Positions 44,413 to 57,495 of a stretch of 64,000 nt of DNA are shown here, one piece after another. The stretch is from Alitta virens. Lineage: Eukaryota; Annelida; Polychaeta; Phyllodocida; Nereididae. The notes beneath the pieces were generated by a model. That model saw nothing but the letters and a program-made list of their open reading frames with translations. It was not told where the DNA came from and searched no databases. Location of the stretch: contig OW028584.1 of the NCBI GenBank assembly GCA_932294295.1, positions 21,111,638-21,175,637 on the forward strand. The letters run 5' to 3'. Numbering within the stretch: position 1 is the stretch's first letter; each line of letters begins with the position of its first letter. The position numbers were made by a program, and so were the translations under genes.

Positions 44413-46427
44413 TGAATGGGTTAAAGGATTACATATGAATATTAAAATATCAAATTCTTGTAAATTCCAAGGTCACATCATTTCTAGTACATTGTATTTT
44501 ATTGCTGGGCAATAAGTTGAAACAACCTTGAGTCACATTTTGTAGTTAAGTAGTAATATTTACAGTGTTTGTGGTAATGTGGAATTTAAATTGAGCTGAC
44601 TATTACAGTCTGTCCAGCAGACCATGCGGACACAATGCCAGTGTTCTTAATATGAATTAATTAGTGCATGCGAGGTGTTGGTCCTTTGTGACGGCACAAT
44701 CAAACACAATTACCTATGAAAACTCCGTGTCAATGTTAATCCTATGGGGCTTTTCTGAACAGAAGTAAAGAATGCACTAACAATAATGTTGATAGGATAG
44801 ATCAATCTGATTTGAGGTAAGGAGCGAAATAAGCCATCATTTGTCTCTAGGCCTTTTAGTTGCTGAGTTATTAAGGCAAACGACCGTCCGCATGTGATTT
44901 CAGTTGAGCTGACTATTACAGTGTAATTCATTTCATTGTGTCACAAGGTTTGAAGACATAAACTTTAAACTGACCTGATGTGTGACATTATTTTCATCAC
45001 TGATGGGATCAGTAACCTTTGACCAGAAGGTTTATCCATATTCAAGATGAGGGGCACTTTTCTGAGCCACACAATGAAGGTTTCCAATGCATTTTCATAA
45101 AAAAAATATTAGCCTCTTCCACCATTGTTTCTTGTGTGGCTTTTTGACATGCAATTGTGACGTCACAATGGTCTATTGCATCACAATCAAGCAACAATTG
45201 TGACATCACCAAGTTAGCTTCAGAAAGAGGCACTGACTTCGTCTGCTAAGATCAGTATTATCATAGGAAAAATATTAGTTTGGCGAAGAAAAGGAGTCCA
45301 CAAAAAATATGCATTGATATTTCGAAGGGTCTTCATATATTATGAGGAATGCCCAATATCAACATGTGAATATTCAGTTCAGTTATTAAGCATGTTTTCA
45401 TACCTTTCTACACATCCCAAAAAATGTACTGTAGTAGTCTTTAACTAGGTATAGCTTGGTTTGGCTTGTTGTAGCTTGGTTTGGCTTGATGTAACTTCAA
45501 GTGAATTTTTCTTTTTGAGTACCACAGGTGTGCAAGTTTGTTTTTCGTATGTGCAAGGCCATGGGCTATTTTTGGTTGTTATGAGCATTTTCTTGCATGC
45601 AAAGGAATAAACCTGGGAGGCTTTCTGTGATTCAGCCTATTATCAAATGCACGATTGCTAGGCAATACTGCATTGAGACATATTGGCTATATCAGTAGAT
45701 CTTTTACTGAAATAATGCACTTCTTATTATCAAAAGTAGAGAACAGAAATTTTAACTGCCTGATAATATCATCTCTATTTTAAAATCACAATATGTGTAA
45801 TAATCAATCATTTTCTTAGCGACAAAATCCCAGTGCACTTGTTTATTTGCTAGGAAAATTGATAGATTTGCAGAAAAATTGAAAAGAAGATTGGGTAACT
45901 CATTTTTGTGGACTCAGTAGTTTGAAAAAATGGGAAAAATGAGTGACTTGATCTTGACAGCAATTGTCCAGACCCAATCCAACATCCCAGAGCTTGTTCT
46001 GGTGAAGTGCTCAATTTGGAATGTCTTAATAATATATCTTCCAAAGAAACCCAGTAAAACAATAATTATAAACCTTGAGAAATGAGCCTAAATTAAGTTG
46101 AGATGCATATCGCCGGGGATCAGGTAACTGTGGGATCAGGTTACTGCAGTTACCCACATGGCTTTACCCCAGTGATCATTCATAACCTGTGCTTCCTGCT
46201 GTTTTACTAATCCAGGTACTCAAATTTGTCTTTTGGAATCAGTTGATAACTGTTAGTTATGCCCCTATTGCTGATGGTCCACAGTGATGGTTCACTGTCT
46301 GTTCTGTACTTGATCAACAGGGAGTAGAGTACAGACAGCTCCCTGATAGGTCGAGTCAACCACTTTCAAGAAGTTGTACTGTATCTATCTAGTGCTCAGA
46401 ACTATTGCACTTGGTCAACATCTGCAA
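44413..46427. other. spacer between duplication copies
   Basis: No gene is seen. There is a short tandem of GTAGCTTGGTTTGGCTTG at about 45448-45490 and a paired GGGATCAGGT(A/T)ACTG phrase at about 46116-46147. Confidence 0.4.
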
Positions 46428-48112
46428 GCTCCCTGGTGGATGTGATGTGAGATAATTCACTTAGACTAAGATCCGGGGACAATCTTGGGAGCTGAAGGGG
46501 TCAACATATAACTGAGTTATGGATGAGATTTTCTCATGTGGAGCCTGTTAGAGTAGCTGGCCTGCTCCGATGCCAGATTGCATTACGTCCATTGCCATTT
46601 CTGGCTGAGTTATCACCAAATAACGCACTGAATGAGATTAAATGCTAACAAGATTAGAAGGAGTGGGAAATCTTCGTGAGTTCTGTCGCCTGATCTTGTG
46701 AGATTCTGCTCCTTCTCTGCGGTATAGTGTTTGGCAGTTACCTTTGAGAAACCTCATAAAAAACCATATTCATACTTAATCTGATATTATAGATGATATT
46801 AGCAACCTAATGGTAGAGTCCTCTGTAATTTAAACCATTACCAAACAGTGTAGGTAACTGAAAGAAAGAATAAATGCATATAAGAACTCTGAAGGAGGCT
46901 GTTGTATTCAAATGTAAGACAGATAATGCAATTGTATTACTTTATTACCAACACTTGCATCTAGTGGGGATTAATGTGTATTTAATGTGTTTTAGTGCAT
47001 GAACACTCAATGAAATATCTTTTGTTGTGAGGTTCGTGCTCGAGAGTGATGGGAAAAAGTGCAGTATAGTGGACCCAGATTTATGACCATATAGTGAGCC
47101 TCGTTGCCAGACCTATGACATAAAAATGCTTGAATTCAATGTATGACGTCACAAAGTAATGAGGGGGGGGGGTGGGTTTTCATCTTCACATTGAAGACAC
47201 AGTTTATTTTTTATTATTCTTGGGGGCTGCCCCCAAACCCCGGCTACTCCACACCAAATGTTATTTAATTGTGCTAAAACTTCAAACTTGAACTTCAAAC
47301 TTGTTGTAAAATATTTTATACAATTTCATATTTCATGGACGCCAAATATGAGCATAAATGTGGGTCCGCTTTACTGCACTAAACCCAAATGATGTCATAG
47401 TCTGAAGGTGCTTGCCTAAAAACCATATGTGAATTTGAACCATGTGACCGAATAGAGCAGATCCTCTGTTACTATTTGCTTCACTCCAGGTGTAATAATT
47501 GCGAGTTAGCTATTTTGTCAGTGGTGGTGAATTGGTGATTGTGGAGAGCTTATAGCCTGATGCAGGTATTTCTGTGGTTGTTTATTCCCAGGGAGTTGAG
47601 AAAAACTCAAGCTGGAACTGATCTGCCAGCAGTTTTTCAGCTGAAGTGAGAGGCTACGATGGTGCTACAGTCACATAAAACCCCCCTGCCTTTACCTTTA
47701 CTTTTACCTTCTAGAAATATATGAATTTAATTGTTGTATTTTAAACAAACCGCTGATTGTCTGAGAGACTGCCATTATAGAGCAGTGCAGGAATATTGAC
47801 TACAACCTTTTTTTGGCCTTAGACGTGAATGTTTCACATTTGGTGAATGGGAAAAATGAGGTGATGTCCTCAGCACCTAAATGCTGCTTAAGTAGGCTTG
47901 ATTCAGGGCTAGAAAGCAATCAAGCCAGCCTTAACAAACCAAAAGACAAGAAATTGGCCAAGTCTAAAAGCCACTGTCGAACAATAATGGGGTTTGTTAG
48001 AATGCCTGTCACGTGGTTATGTTGTTAGCCTAATGACAATAGCATTGTTAGGCAATGAGGCTGACCCGGTCAGAGTCATTTGTCAGATAGATAGGAAGAT
48101 TGCCTGTAAAGA
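46428..48112. repeat. direct duplication, copy 2
   Basis: Partner of 41068-42700, with the same orientation and order. It differs by scattered substitutions, a longer G run at 47164, a loss of about 25 bases near 47023 and small insertions near 47290 and 47440. Confidence 0.92.
47813..48028 (+). other. 71-codon frame in duplication copy 2
   Basis: Partner of the frame at 42397. It has the same acceptor-like CTTTTTTTGGCCTTAG, the same residues through GFVRMPV, and differs only in the last few codons. Reported as a possible exon of unknown function. Confidence 0.3.
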
Positions 48113-48419
48113 TAGAGGCATAGACTTGTTAAGCTGACTGAGCAGAGTTAGTTGGATTCGATACAATGTGTGTATCATCGCTAGACTCGATTAACTTCAG
48201 GCGACTCCTGGTCTCTTTCTATGGAATCAGCTGTCTGTCTGCATGTCTGTCTGCCTTACTTGTTCTTTTCATTTGGCCTCATTAATTTGTCCCAGGGTGT
48301 CTGTTGTTTGTGCTTCTGTCTGTCTTGTCCTACATGTGGACACTGGACAGTTTATTTGGTCACATTTCTCAGCAACTAGAGTAGAGAGGCTGTTAAAATG
48401 TATAACCATACAGTGGCCC

Positions 48420-48665
48420 GTGAAAAATCACAGCTGCCAGAGGTAGATGTTATGCTGGGATAAGGCTTGGAGATCACTCCATGTTACACATTTACCACAT
48501 GGGTGAGTTCTTTTGCTGCCCCAGCATGAATGAGTTTGGAGCATCGCCAATTTAACATCTTGAGCAACCCACATCCTGCTGAGATGTAGGTCATGAAGAA
48601 TGCCTGAGCCAGGATCAAACTGGGGACCTTCAGAGGAGCCTGCCAGTGTACTATAGTTTCAATGA
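48420..48665 (-). repeat. SINE family B copy
   Basis: On the minus strand GAAGGTCCCCAGTTTGATCC (B-box side), TACATCTCAGCAGGATGTGG, and the reverse of CATGTTACACATTTACC match the family B layout. It is diverged. The matching A-box-like phrase TGGGTGGGCCTAGTAGTTAA appears at about 48897-48916 after a 0.23 kb insertion. Confidence 0.65.
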
Positions 48666-49047
48666 CATGGAAAAACGCAAAATAAACATTAATGTTGCCA
48701 AAACTCCAACTTTCCAACCTATAAAAACCCTTCTCTGTAAAAAAGTTTCCTATTTTTGCAATTATTATTTTTTTGTCATCATTACAGCCATTTGTTTTGA
48801 TCACAAAGAAGCAGCTGCTCCATGCCATTTATGGCAAAATATGACAGAAAAGCAATTGGACTTTTATTTTGAATCCTACAATAACAGGCAAATGCATTAA
48901 CTACTAGGCCCACCCATTTCACAGTTCTCTCTGTGCATCTCTCCATCCTTTCTATCTGGTCCCCTTTTATACATTGTTCTTCTCTTGCACTTCGTGTGTT
49001 CAAAACTTTTATCTACTTTCAAATCTGACAGCAGATTTCCCAGATAT

Positions 49048-49300
49048 CAAAGGTCTCCTCTTGAGCAGATTATATCAAACTAGTTGTGCAGCCTGGTGGT
49101 TATCTTAGCAGCGGAGGCATCATTGTGGCAGTCGGGGCGGCCATTTCAGGGATGGGACAGCCATTTTAAGCAGTGCCATCCTGGTCTTTTGAGAGAGTCT
49201 TCTTGTCATTTTGGCCTTGTTAGGTGGCACCCGGCTGCATAACTCACTCAATTTTCAGCTTGTTTTGAAGCCCCTCGGCCGTCCTCCTAAATAACCAGCT
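49048..49300. repeat. second duplicated block, copy 2
   Basis: Partner of 44150-44412, with shared phrases GCAGCCTGGTGGTTAT, AGCAGTGCCATCCTGGTC and CAGCTTGTTTTGAAGCCCCT. Confidence 0.75.
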
Positions 49301-50395
49301 TACTGTGACACTCTTTGCGTTTGCTGTGGTGTACTGATGTTTGTATACAGTGATTCCTGCAACCTTTCAGTATAATATAAAGACCTATGCTGCATGATAA
49401 GAAAAATTATAAAATCCTCTTAAAATTCCTGTGAATTTATTGATATTTTACCCGATTCAGGAATTTTATCAAATAAAATATATCTTAGATTGTAGTTTGA
49501 TTTATTGTGTAATGTACAAAGATGTTGTTATAGAAAATGGTCAAAAAATTGAATTGAATTTTGAATTTGGTCTTCTCAAAGTGATGATGAAAACAACTGG
49601 ACAGAAAGAAAGATATTTACAGTTGTAGATTATCAAGACAGCCAGAAAGATCCCTGATAACATGGCAGTGTAATGTAGACAGATAGACAGATAGATAGAT
49701 AGATAGATAGATAGATGAATGTTTCATATCAGACACACAAATGTGAACAGAATCAATGCTCTTGAAATATGGAAGTTTCAATGTCATTAGATTTTTTTTT
49801 AAATGATGCGATTGTGCAATTTTGCCAAGTGAATTGAGTGATGGGTTTCTGCTTCGCTAGACAGAACGCCCTGGTTGAGCAATTGATTTTTGCGTGTGTA
49901 ATTGAAAACTAGCACGGAATGAGAGAACGGTTTCCTATTCATTTTGTTTTCGAAGAGTCCTTCAACAGTCAGTCGGCATGGAAATTCATTAAGCAACAAA
50001 CTCAAAATTTGCATGCGTTTGTCCCTGAATATGCCAAACAAGAAAATGAGGGATGAGTCTATTATCGCTTCATTTCCGTCTGTGGCTGGCAGTGATGCAA
50101 CAACATTCTTTCAGTGGTCTCACTTCTGTCAAGCAGGTGTGTCTAGCAGTGACAATTTTTGTCTGTTTGTGGAAGCAAGGCCATTTTGTCCTGTTAATGG
50201 GTCTGTCTATTTGATCCTTTGTCTCCTGATTGATCTCTCTGAGTGCTCAGAAACAAAGACTTTCTTGCTGTTTTTCTGTGTTATGAAATGAGATGCTGAA
50301 CTGGGAATGGTTGAAATAAGATGATGGATCTTAAGACAACATAACCTTCCAAATTAAATTCTCTTGCAATTGAGGGTTGATTATCATTACCGCCC
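49301..50395. other. no gene; (GATA)n microsatellite
   Basis: A GATA/GACA tetranucleotide run lies at about 49680-49716. The rest has no recognised feature. Confidence 0.5.
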
Positions 50396-50397
50396 AT

Positions 50398-50535
50398 TTC
50401 ATAGACGTTATTGGTTGAGGGACTGCCTTAGCCAATGGAAGTTCTGGATTCACACGTCGTCCTCTGGAGTTAAGCTTCCAAGTCTATAAGACTTGTTTCT
50501 AAGACTATGAAACTAGCTGTAAATTGGAGTAAGGA
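50398..50535. mobile_element. MITE family M copy 2
   Basis: ATTGGTTGAGGGACTGCCTT, AGCCAATGG, GGATTCACACGTCGTCCTCT, GGAGTTAAGCTTCCAAGTCT. It is a half to full copy of the palindromic family seen at 15.3 kb. Confidence 0.7.
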
Positions 50536-50649
50536 GATGCCATAGGCTTACTGTGCTGCCATTAAGCACATTCAATTTGGTGGGATGCTATCCATGCCAC
50601 ATCACGGTACATGATTGGTAGGCACTATACAGGTATAAATGATATGCAA

Positions 50650-50815
50650 TACAGCAAATTCCATAGACATGGAAACTAAACTTTAGAAGACGTCATGTTT
50701 GTTTTGACGTCACATTTGTTGCGGCTGCCACCAGCCAATGGGAGTCCTCGATTTGCATGACGTCCCTTGGGAGTTTAGTTTCCAAGTCAATGAGTTCCGC
50801 CGTAATATTTATGGC
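50650..50815. mobile_element. MITE family M copy 3
   Basis: CATAGACATGGAAACTAAAC, GAAGACGTCATG, AGCCAATGGGAGTCCTCGAT, TGCATGACGTCCC and AGTTTAGTTTCCAAGTC form an imperfect palindrome with TGACGTC-type cores in both arms and a third TGACGTCA at 50705-50712. Confidence 0.75.
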
Positions 50816-51309
50816 AGTTGATGTGATTAAACAGCACTTATCATGCATGGAAAAGTTTCCGGTAATAAGCGGGAAAACCAGGAAACTCTGTGGCAGTTTT
50901 TCTAGTAAAAAAACGTCAAAAACTCAGGAACTGAGAGAGTTCTAGAAGAAAAATAAATTTTATCAATACACGTCGTTAATGGCAAGGAGTTCAACATGTG
51001 GTTTTTGTGGGATGAGCGAAGAGTATATTGCACGAGGTGGATCATGAATGATGATATTCTGTGATCTGCCCCTTGATGTCAGATTGTGCAACATAGGATA
51101 CCACCTTACAACTTTTAGCTATCGATTGGTAATATTGCTTCCTTGATTGGTGTACGTGGTTGTTTGTACATAAGCTGTCATGAATTTACTGTCATTTATT
51201 CAATCGTTGTAATTTTTATTTATTAACTTTTATTTTTAAGACTACCACTGAGTGTCTGTTCCTTGCTACTGGTCGCAGGATTAAAATTTGAAATACATTC
51301 TTTATATTA

Positions 51310-51465
51310 AGACTAGGGTGGCCCCTTGGCAGCGACATCAAAGATGTCTTAAAGGGGTCACCCTACTTAAAGCAAATTATAATATCATGATTGTAATATA
51401 TTTTTTTCTTTGATACCAGCTTTAAGTTAAATAAATATATCTGAATCTGAATCTGAATCTAAGCT
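51310..51465 (+). repeat. LINE 3' end with (TGAATC)n tail
   Basis: AGGGTGGCCCCTTGGCAGCG, ACATCAAAGATGTCTTAAAG, GGGTCACCCTACTTAAAG, AT-rich sequence and TAAATATATCTGAATCTGAATC. The terminal 6-base repeat is a hallmark of CR1/L2-like elements. A related piece lies at 20.3 kb on the other strand. Confidence 0.7.
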
Positions 51466-52195
51466 GAATGCACTATGTGTGTTTGGAATTGAATGTTAAC
51501 AGTAGCAACTTATGCGGTATATGCGGTATGTAGTATCTAATTTTGTCACATCAACACCTCAATGGACTTGTATTATTTCTCAGGGAATTTGTAAGGTGTG
51601 TCACCAAAACTCTGAGAATAATCAGGAAAGTTTGTTTTATTGAAATGCTTGGAACCCTGATCCTTGGTAAAAGGGTGCTCAAGCTCAACCTCAGTGGGAT
51701 TCTCACTGTCGTCTCATCATTATTTCTGCCTCTAGTAGCTGGTCGTGTATGCTATCACAGTGGAACCAGGCCTTTGGTTCGCAATCGCGGCCTTCATGGT
51801 TTAAACCTTTGGAATTTATGTAATCTTTAACGACGTTTCATTGTTAAAGACGTGTAGTCCAAAGATCAAACTTTCTTCTTTTATCCTTTAAGTTTCATTA
51901 ATCATTTATTTGGCCCAATACAGAATTTATTCTGGTTTCAGTAGTTCATAGACTTCATGATTTATAGCCAAAGAAAGTGAAGCTTTTATCCCATTTCCAA
52001 CAGTTTCTTTCTATTGCTGTTCTTGCTGCCGCAGCTGCTGCTGCCTATATGATTACAAAATTTCATCTCGTTTTCTGGGTGTCAGTAGCTGAGTAGTTGA
52101 CTGACTTCTATGATTTATAACGAAGCAGTTAGCCAATATATAATAGTCCCATTTCTGTACTTTGTCTGCCTTCACTGCTGCTGCCTCCACTGCTG

Positions 52196-52231
<36 letters not shown>

Positions 52232-52490
52232 ATACAGCAACTGCCAGGTAGAGATGCCACAGTAAAAAGGCTCCAGGAGCTAGCTGCAACTGAGGATTGA
52301 TGAGTGGCTGCATCCCAATGCTCTTTGCTTTGGAGGCTGAGTCCGCATCTCTGATGACAATGATGCTCTAGCAGCCCTGGGATGCAGAGGAGTCTGTGTA
52401 CTGCTGTGCTCTTCTTGTGTGTATGACAAATGTTCGGATGACAATAGTTTGGACCAAAAACTATGCGTAGTGGACGATGAAGAGGACATA
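51466..52490. other. no gene; (CTG)n microsatellite
   Basis: A CTG trinucleotide tract with about 11 pure units lies at about 52195-52231, preceded by interrupted GCTGCT units from 52014. Poly-Ala or poly-Leu frames there are artefacts of the repeat. Confidence 0.6.
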
Positions 52491-52499
52491 ACTAACAGT

Positions 52500-52870
52500 T
52501 GTCAACAAACATATAATGGATGTTAACTAGAGTGGATAACAAATACTACATATAAAATATGCAGTGGATGACAAATCGTATTTGTCAGTTGCATTGAGGA
52601 TGATATTCTTGAGTGGATGACAAGTAGTACAGTGTGAATACATGTTGGATGACACACAGATGGCAAACACATCAAGTATACATGGAGGATAACTAGTATT
52701 TGACAAACTTTTCACTGGATGACAAATACTTAGTGTATGACAAATAACATATGTCAAATCTGTGAATGATACATATATGTGGATGAAAATAGAAAAAGGT
52801 TGACAAGTAGTACATAAGGAATACGCATAATGCATGAATGACAGTATGTAGCATTATATAGCTGATGACA
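52500..52870 (+). repeat. degenerate TGGATGACAAATA interspersed repeat
   Basis: Variants of TGGATGACAAATAC recur about ten times at irregular 30-50 base spacing (for example at 52563, 52613, 52648, 52713 and 52733). It looks like an old decayed tandem array. Confidence 0.6.
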
Positions 52871-54640
52871 AGAAAAAGTATGCTTTGCTTATTGGCTACT
52901 ATGACAATCTTGCAATAAATTAAATATTGATTTATGACAACAATGAGAACATACTACACTTACAAATGCACTCCCAAATGCATTCATATTTGTATCGATT
53001 GCACCATGCAAATTGTATGTCTTAGTGCATGAAGAAGTACTAGACTTGTGACAGTAAAGACAAACTTATTATTTTTGACTGGACCTGCCATGATCATCAT
53101 TAACACATGTAGTCTCAGTTGCAACTCAGAACAAAAACGGATTATGTGAACAGTCTTGTAGCTATATGGTATGTATAAAGAAGCAACAACGTAATTGTTT
53201 AACTTCAAAAAGCAAAAAAAAACTTCTTTCATGGAAGATTTCGGTCAGTGACAAATCACAAATTGATAATGTAATGCAACTGAAAGTTAATCTATTTAAC
53301 TAAACCAGTTACAAAACATACATATCTGATAAGACTTTTATTGTATATAATGCCTGTCGCGTTTTTATGCATTGTTTCTATGGATACATATTCAGTTTTG
53401 CAAGAGGACCTTAGTGTACCTTGTTGATAAAACATCCCTGTGGAAAGAACACAAATCCATATGCACTGGGGACCTAAAAATGATTACATACAAAGCTCCT
53501 ATGTGCAGTATACAATTGCATTTGAAGCTTCAGAACAATGTTCTTTAAGCTCATTCTACATCATTGGAATACTGTGCATCTTTATATAACTTACTGAGCA
53601 TGGAATATGGAAAAAATGTATATCCTATAAAGTATTTTGCAGATTTTATACATTAAATAACACCTTGGAATATAATAATCACGACTTACTTAATATTAAA
53701 TTGATTCATTTAATTACCATGACCCATCCATCTATTGTTTGTTTAACAATGGGATGTAGCATTTTAGTTGATATATTTACAATAATCGTAAGATAATTGG
53801 CTTGACCATACACCATTGTCTCTGACATTACAATATTAATACAATAGGATGATAATTAAAGGTGACATTAGTGTCTTATCAATCTTATTAATGGACACTA
53901 CCAATTACCATATATGCTGACTTGGTATTTGCATAAGCATTGTATGATTATCTGCCTATTATTGTTTGGATTAGATGCTTAAAAGGTCATTTGTATGATC
54001 AATGGATAAATATCACAGGTACTGAGGAGGAAATTTGATATCATCAGATATAGATAATTTTAATACCACATCTTGGATGGTGTACACAACGACAGTTTTA
54101 AGGGAGATTTCTTGCGATTTCATTGAAGTTAATTTGCAGTGTGTGCGATACGGATTAATTTCAAGACAGTTTACTAATATGGTAGTGTACTCAGTAATGT
54201 CAATTGTACAACAAGCTGAGATACAACAATAGTGTGTCTTGAACTCTTCACACCAATTGTTTTCATTGATGTAACAAGTACTGCATCTCAGTGGTGTCAA
54301 TAGTTAAGATACATTATCACAGTGGTTCCCTTAATTAAGATACAACATCAGAGTGTTACCACATAAACAACTTGCCACTTGATGTACCTACACCACCTAG
54401 CTGTGTATCTAAGTGGCATCTTCACATACATGGAAATCCTCTTACCTAAATATTGGATCAGTGGAAGGAGTATTAGAGAGAAGCTTGCCAGGCCTGGGTC
54501 CTAAATGGCCTCTACCAGGACTTAATGGGCTGCCATGGACTGTGCTGTGTTGAGGACTCTCAGTAATGCCTGTTTTTCATTGGCCACCCTGGGGAACATA
54601 TCTAGCATATTTCCCTGTGCTACCAGCAGCACTCAGTATA
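52871..54640. other. no recognised feature
   Basis: AT-rich sequence with no convincing coding frame, RNA gene or repeat. Confidence 0.45.
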
Positions 54641-54729
54641 CAGGTATGTATAAAATTGGATATAAGAATATGTGGGTATATAGGAGATGGGGTATAAGAG
54701 ATAAAATGAGGGGATGTAAAGGGGGTTAT

Positions 54730-54845
54730 GGGAATCTATGGGAAAAAAGGAAGGGAGAAGGAATATAGGCTTGATGTCAGGCCGGGAATCTATGGGAAAT
54801 TGGGAATAAAGGATCGGAGAAAGAATATAGGCTTGATGTCAGGCC
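54730..54845 (+). repeat. two-unit tandem repeat (about 55-60 bp)
   Basis: GGGAATCTATGGGAAA followed by AGAA(G/A)GAATATAGGCTTGATGTCAGGCC occurs twice in a row. Confidence 0.85.
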
Positions 54846-55315
54846 AATGTTGACCCCATCTTGCATGCTGTCTGGGGTAGGGCAGTATAGTCCAAGAGCC
54901 AAGTCACACTTTATTATGAGAACTGGAAAATTTAGCATAAATAAGGGTTTTTTTGGTTTTGGGTAATTCTGCGGTGCTGATTATGAATCTGACGGGTGCA
55001 CGCTTGGCACGCTAGCACGTTTTAAGAATTAGTTATACTTTGCGGTTGTTACGCTTGTCTAATAAACGAGTAGGGAATGGCAAGAAAAGCGAGATAGGCC
55101 TAATATACCACATCATCTCTACATCGGCCCGATGCCAGCTTAGCATAAGCCTGATGTCGGCCAATGTTGGTTTGACATTAGCCCAATCTGGGATGCTATC
55201 TGAGGAAGGGCCGTTGAAATAAAAGGAAAAATAGCAGATAACACGTCACACGGACCTATTTATAGTATAATGCTGGACACGTTTTGGGAGTACCAATTCA
55301 ATGATTTCAATGGAA
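54846..55315. other. no recognised feature
   Basis: Noncoding spacer; a third, looser GCCTGATGTCGGCCAATGTT phrase at 55149 echoes the upstream tandem unit. Confidence 0.4.
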
Positions 55316-55800
55316 GAGGGAAAGCATAGGAGGAAGAAGAAGTAAATATTATTGGGTTAAAAAAAATCAAATAAACGAAACATGGGATGAGGATGCCTGA
55401 CAAAAAAAAAAATAGGCAGAAGAAGAGGATAAGCAACACAGAAGGAGAAGTAAGAGTAGTATTTTTGAAAGGGAAGGATGGAAATAGATGAGTGAAGGAG
55501 GGGATTACAAGTTGGCTAAGCTTCAGACCATTAGCATTGAGACATTAAGACATTGAGACCTTAATACATTGATACATTTAGACACTAGTGAGATTTTGAA
55601 TATTGCAATAGGAGAGGTAAGTGAATAAAAGGGTAGAGGAGAAGTCTGGGGAAAGAGGAAGGGGGAAAGAGGAAGGGGAAAAGGGGGTTAAGGTAGGTTC
55701 CAGAAAGTCATAGAGCTGGAAGCATGAAATGAAAAAAGTAATAGTTTAGACAAAGGAAGAAAGAGAGGATAGAAAAAAATCTGTCTAAAAACGAAAGATG
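55316..55800 (+). repeat. purine-rich (GA) tract with a SINE-tail fragment
   Basis: The plus strand is strongly biased to A and G (blocks such as GGAGGAAGAAGAAG and GGGGAAAGAGGAAGGG). A short SINE-B tail piece (GTTGGCTAAGCTTCAGACC) sits at 55511, followed by ACATTGA-type units. No gene is seen. Confidence 0.6.
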
Positions 55801-57495
55801 GATGGATTTGACCTGAGAGGGAAAACTAGAAACCTTTTGTGAGACTGTCATGTGATTTTTGTTGCGGTTTTCAGACATGCACTTTGTGTTTTCTTTCCTT
55901 GTGATTTTTGTTTTCTTCTTTCTTTTGTTGACACTTGATTGTCTAAACTCAGAAGTACGTTAAAAGCTTTGCAACTGCTGGCAAAGTAACTGATTGAAAG
56001 ATGCTGTGAGCAAGTCGAGTTCTATACAAAGATGTGGCCAAACCATTGGTCTTGACCGAGTACTCCCTGGAGATACTAGAAAAACTTTGGACTGGTCTTC
56101 CAAGTGTGCTTGGCATCTTTTGACAAATGAGACACGGTAAACTCAGATGTGTCTATATGTCTGTTTTCTGTTCAGTCACTGTACAGCTCTGTACACTGTG
56201 AGCAGGCTTGTGACTACACTACAAACAACATAGTGCACAGTGTAACTGTATCTCCAAGTGTAGTTTCTTGAACTGTCAAAATGAATTGCTAACACACACA
56301 CATACTATACGACATATTTACAATTAATGGAGTACATGTTGCGATTAGACTTGTGTCGAGCAAGCACATTATTTTAAAGTTTCCTCAGCTTGAAAATAGC
56401 ACATTCTCAAGTATTATTTCAAAGTTTCCCCAGCTTGAAAATAATCGAAGATGTTCCAAGTTTTCCATTAGGAATGGAGTTTATTTCATGCAAGGACTAC
56501 ATTGGTTGACTAGGAAGACTGCATTGTTGTCTCCTTGCTATACCGTCAATATGGACTAAAGACAGCAGCAGATAGCTGAATTAATTTTTATGAAACCAAG
56601 CATGTGCAATTGACTCCTAATCTAATCTAGATTGTTGAGTTGAATAATTTCAGGGATTGCAATTGCAGGGTTTTAATTGCCTTTTTATATTTTTGGTGTG
56701 ATGCTTTGTTGTCTATTGCAATTGCTGAAGCTCGAATATGCTCGGGTGTTGCTCGAGTCTGAGCATTAGCACTAAATTGCATTTGTACCTTTATTTTTTA
56801 TTTATGCTTTTATTTACATAAAAAATATCACAGAGGATACGTGTCACCAAAAAAAAAAAATAATAATAATAAAAAAATAAAATAAAAAAATAAAATACAA
56901 ATAAAAAACATGACACATGACATATTTTATCAGTTACATTCTCTAAAATGTATTTACATATATACGGCATCATTTATATTTTAACTTACTATTAAAACTA
57001 CTCCAATTGAAGTTAAAAGGGAATAAAGGAAGGGAGAAGGAAAATAGTCAATTTTAGATAAATAATTCATGGATTAAGCCTGAGAGGGATAAACAATTTT
57101 TTTTAATTGACCATTAGTGTCCCTCATGATTCTAACGTATGTATTTATTAATGTAAATTGGTATTTGAAAGGTCAATACAATGCATTTCCTGTGGTTGTG
57201 AGGTCTTTACTCTGATTATAATTAGGTCTCTTGTATATTCGTTTCATTTTAATGGCCTAAACAATGTGTATTTTTCTCCTCTTGTTTTTTCATTGATTTC
57301 TGTCCTGCCTTAAGCATCAGGACGGCTGTTTTCTGCTCGCTCTTTCACTATTCACGAGGCATCTCATGACAGCATCAAATTTGAAACCTCCACATCTCAA
57401 ACTATAGGTCTAATCCTATCATAAGTGCCTGGAGTTGGTATGGTATAATGGTAGATAGGATGTCTATAGGCTATTGAGTTACTTATTACGTTGTG
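55801..57495. other. no recognised gene
   Basis: It contains a two-unit repeat (AAAGTTTCCTCAGCTTGAAAA and AAAGTTTCCCCAGCTTGAAAA at 56376-56442) and an A/T low-complexity run at about 56850-56910. Confidence 0.45.

Noticed and set aside
44080..44415. 111-codon plus-strand frame with GGGHLQQ repeats
   Set aside because: The duplicated partner at 49.05 kb does not keep the frame, so coding is unlikely.
52053..52313. 86-codon frame with a poly-Ala run
   Set aside because: It is a translation of the CTG microsatellite; no other protein-like features are present.
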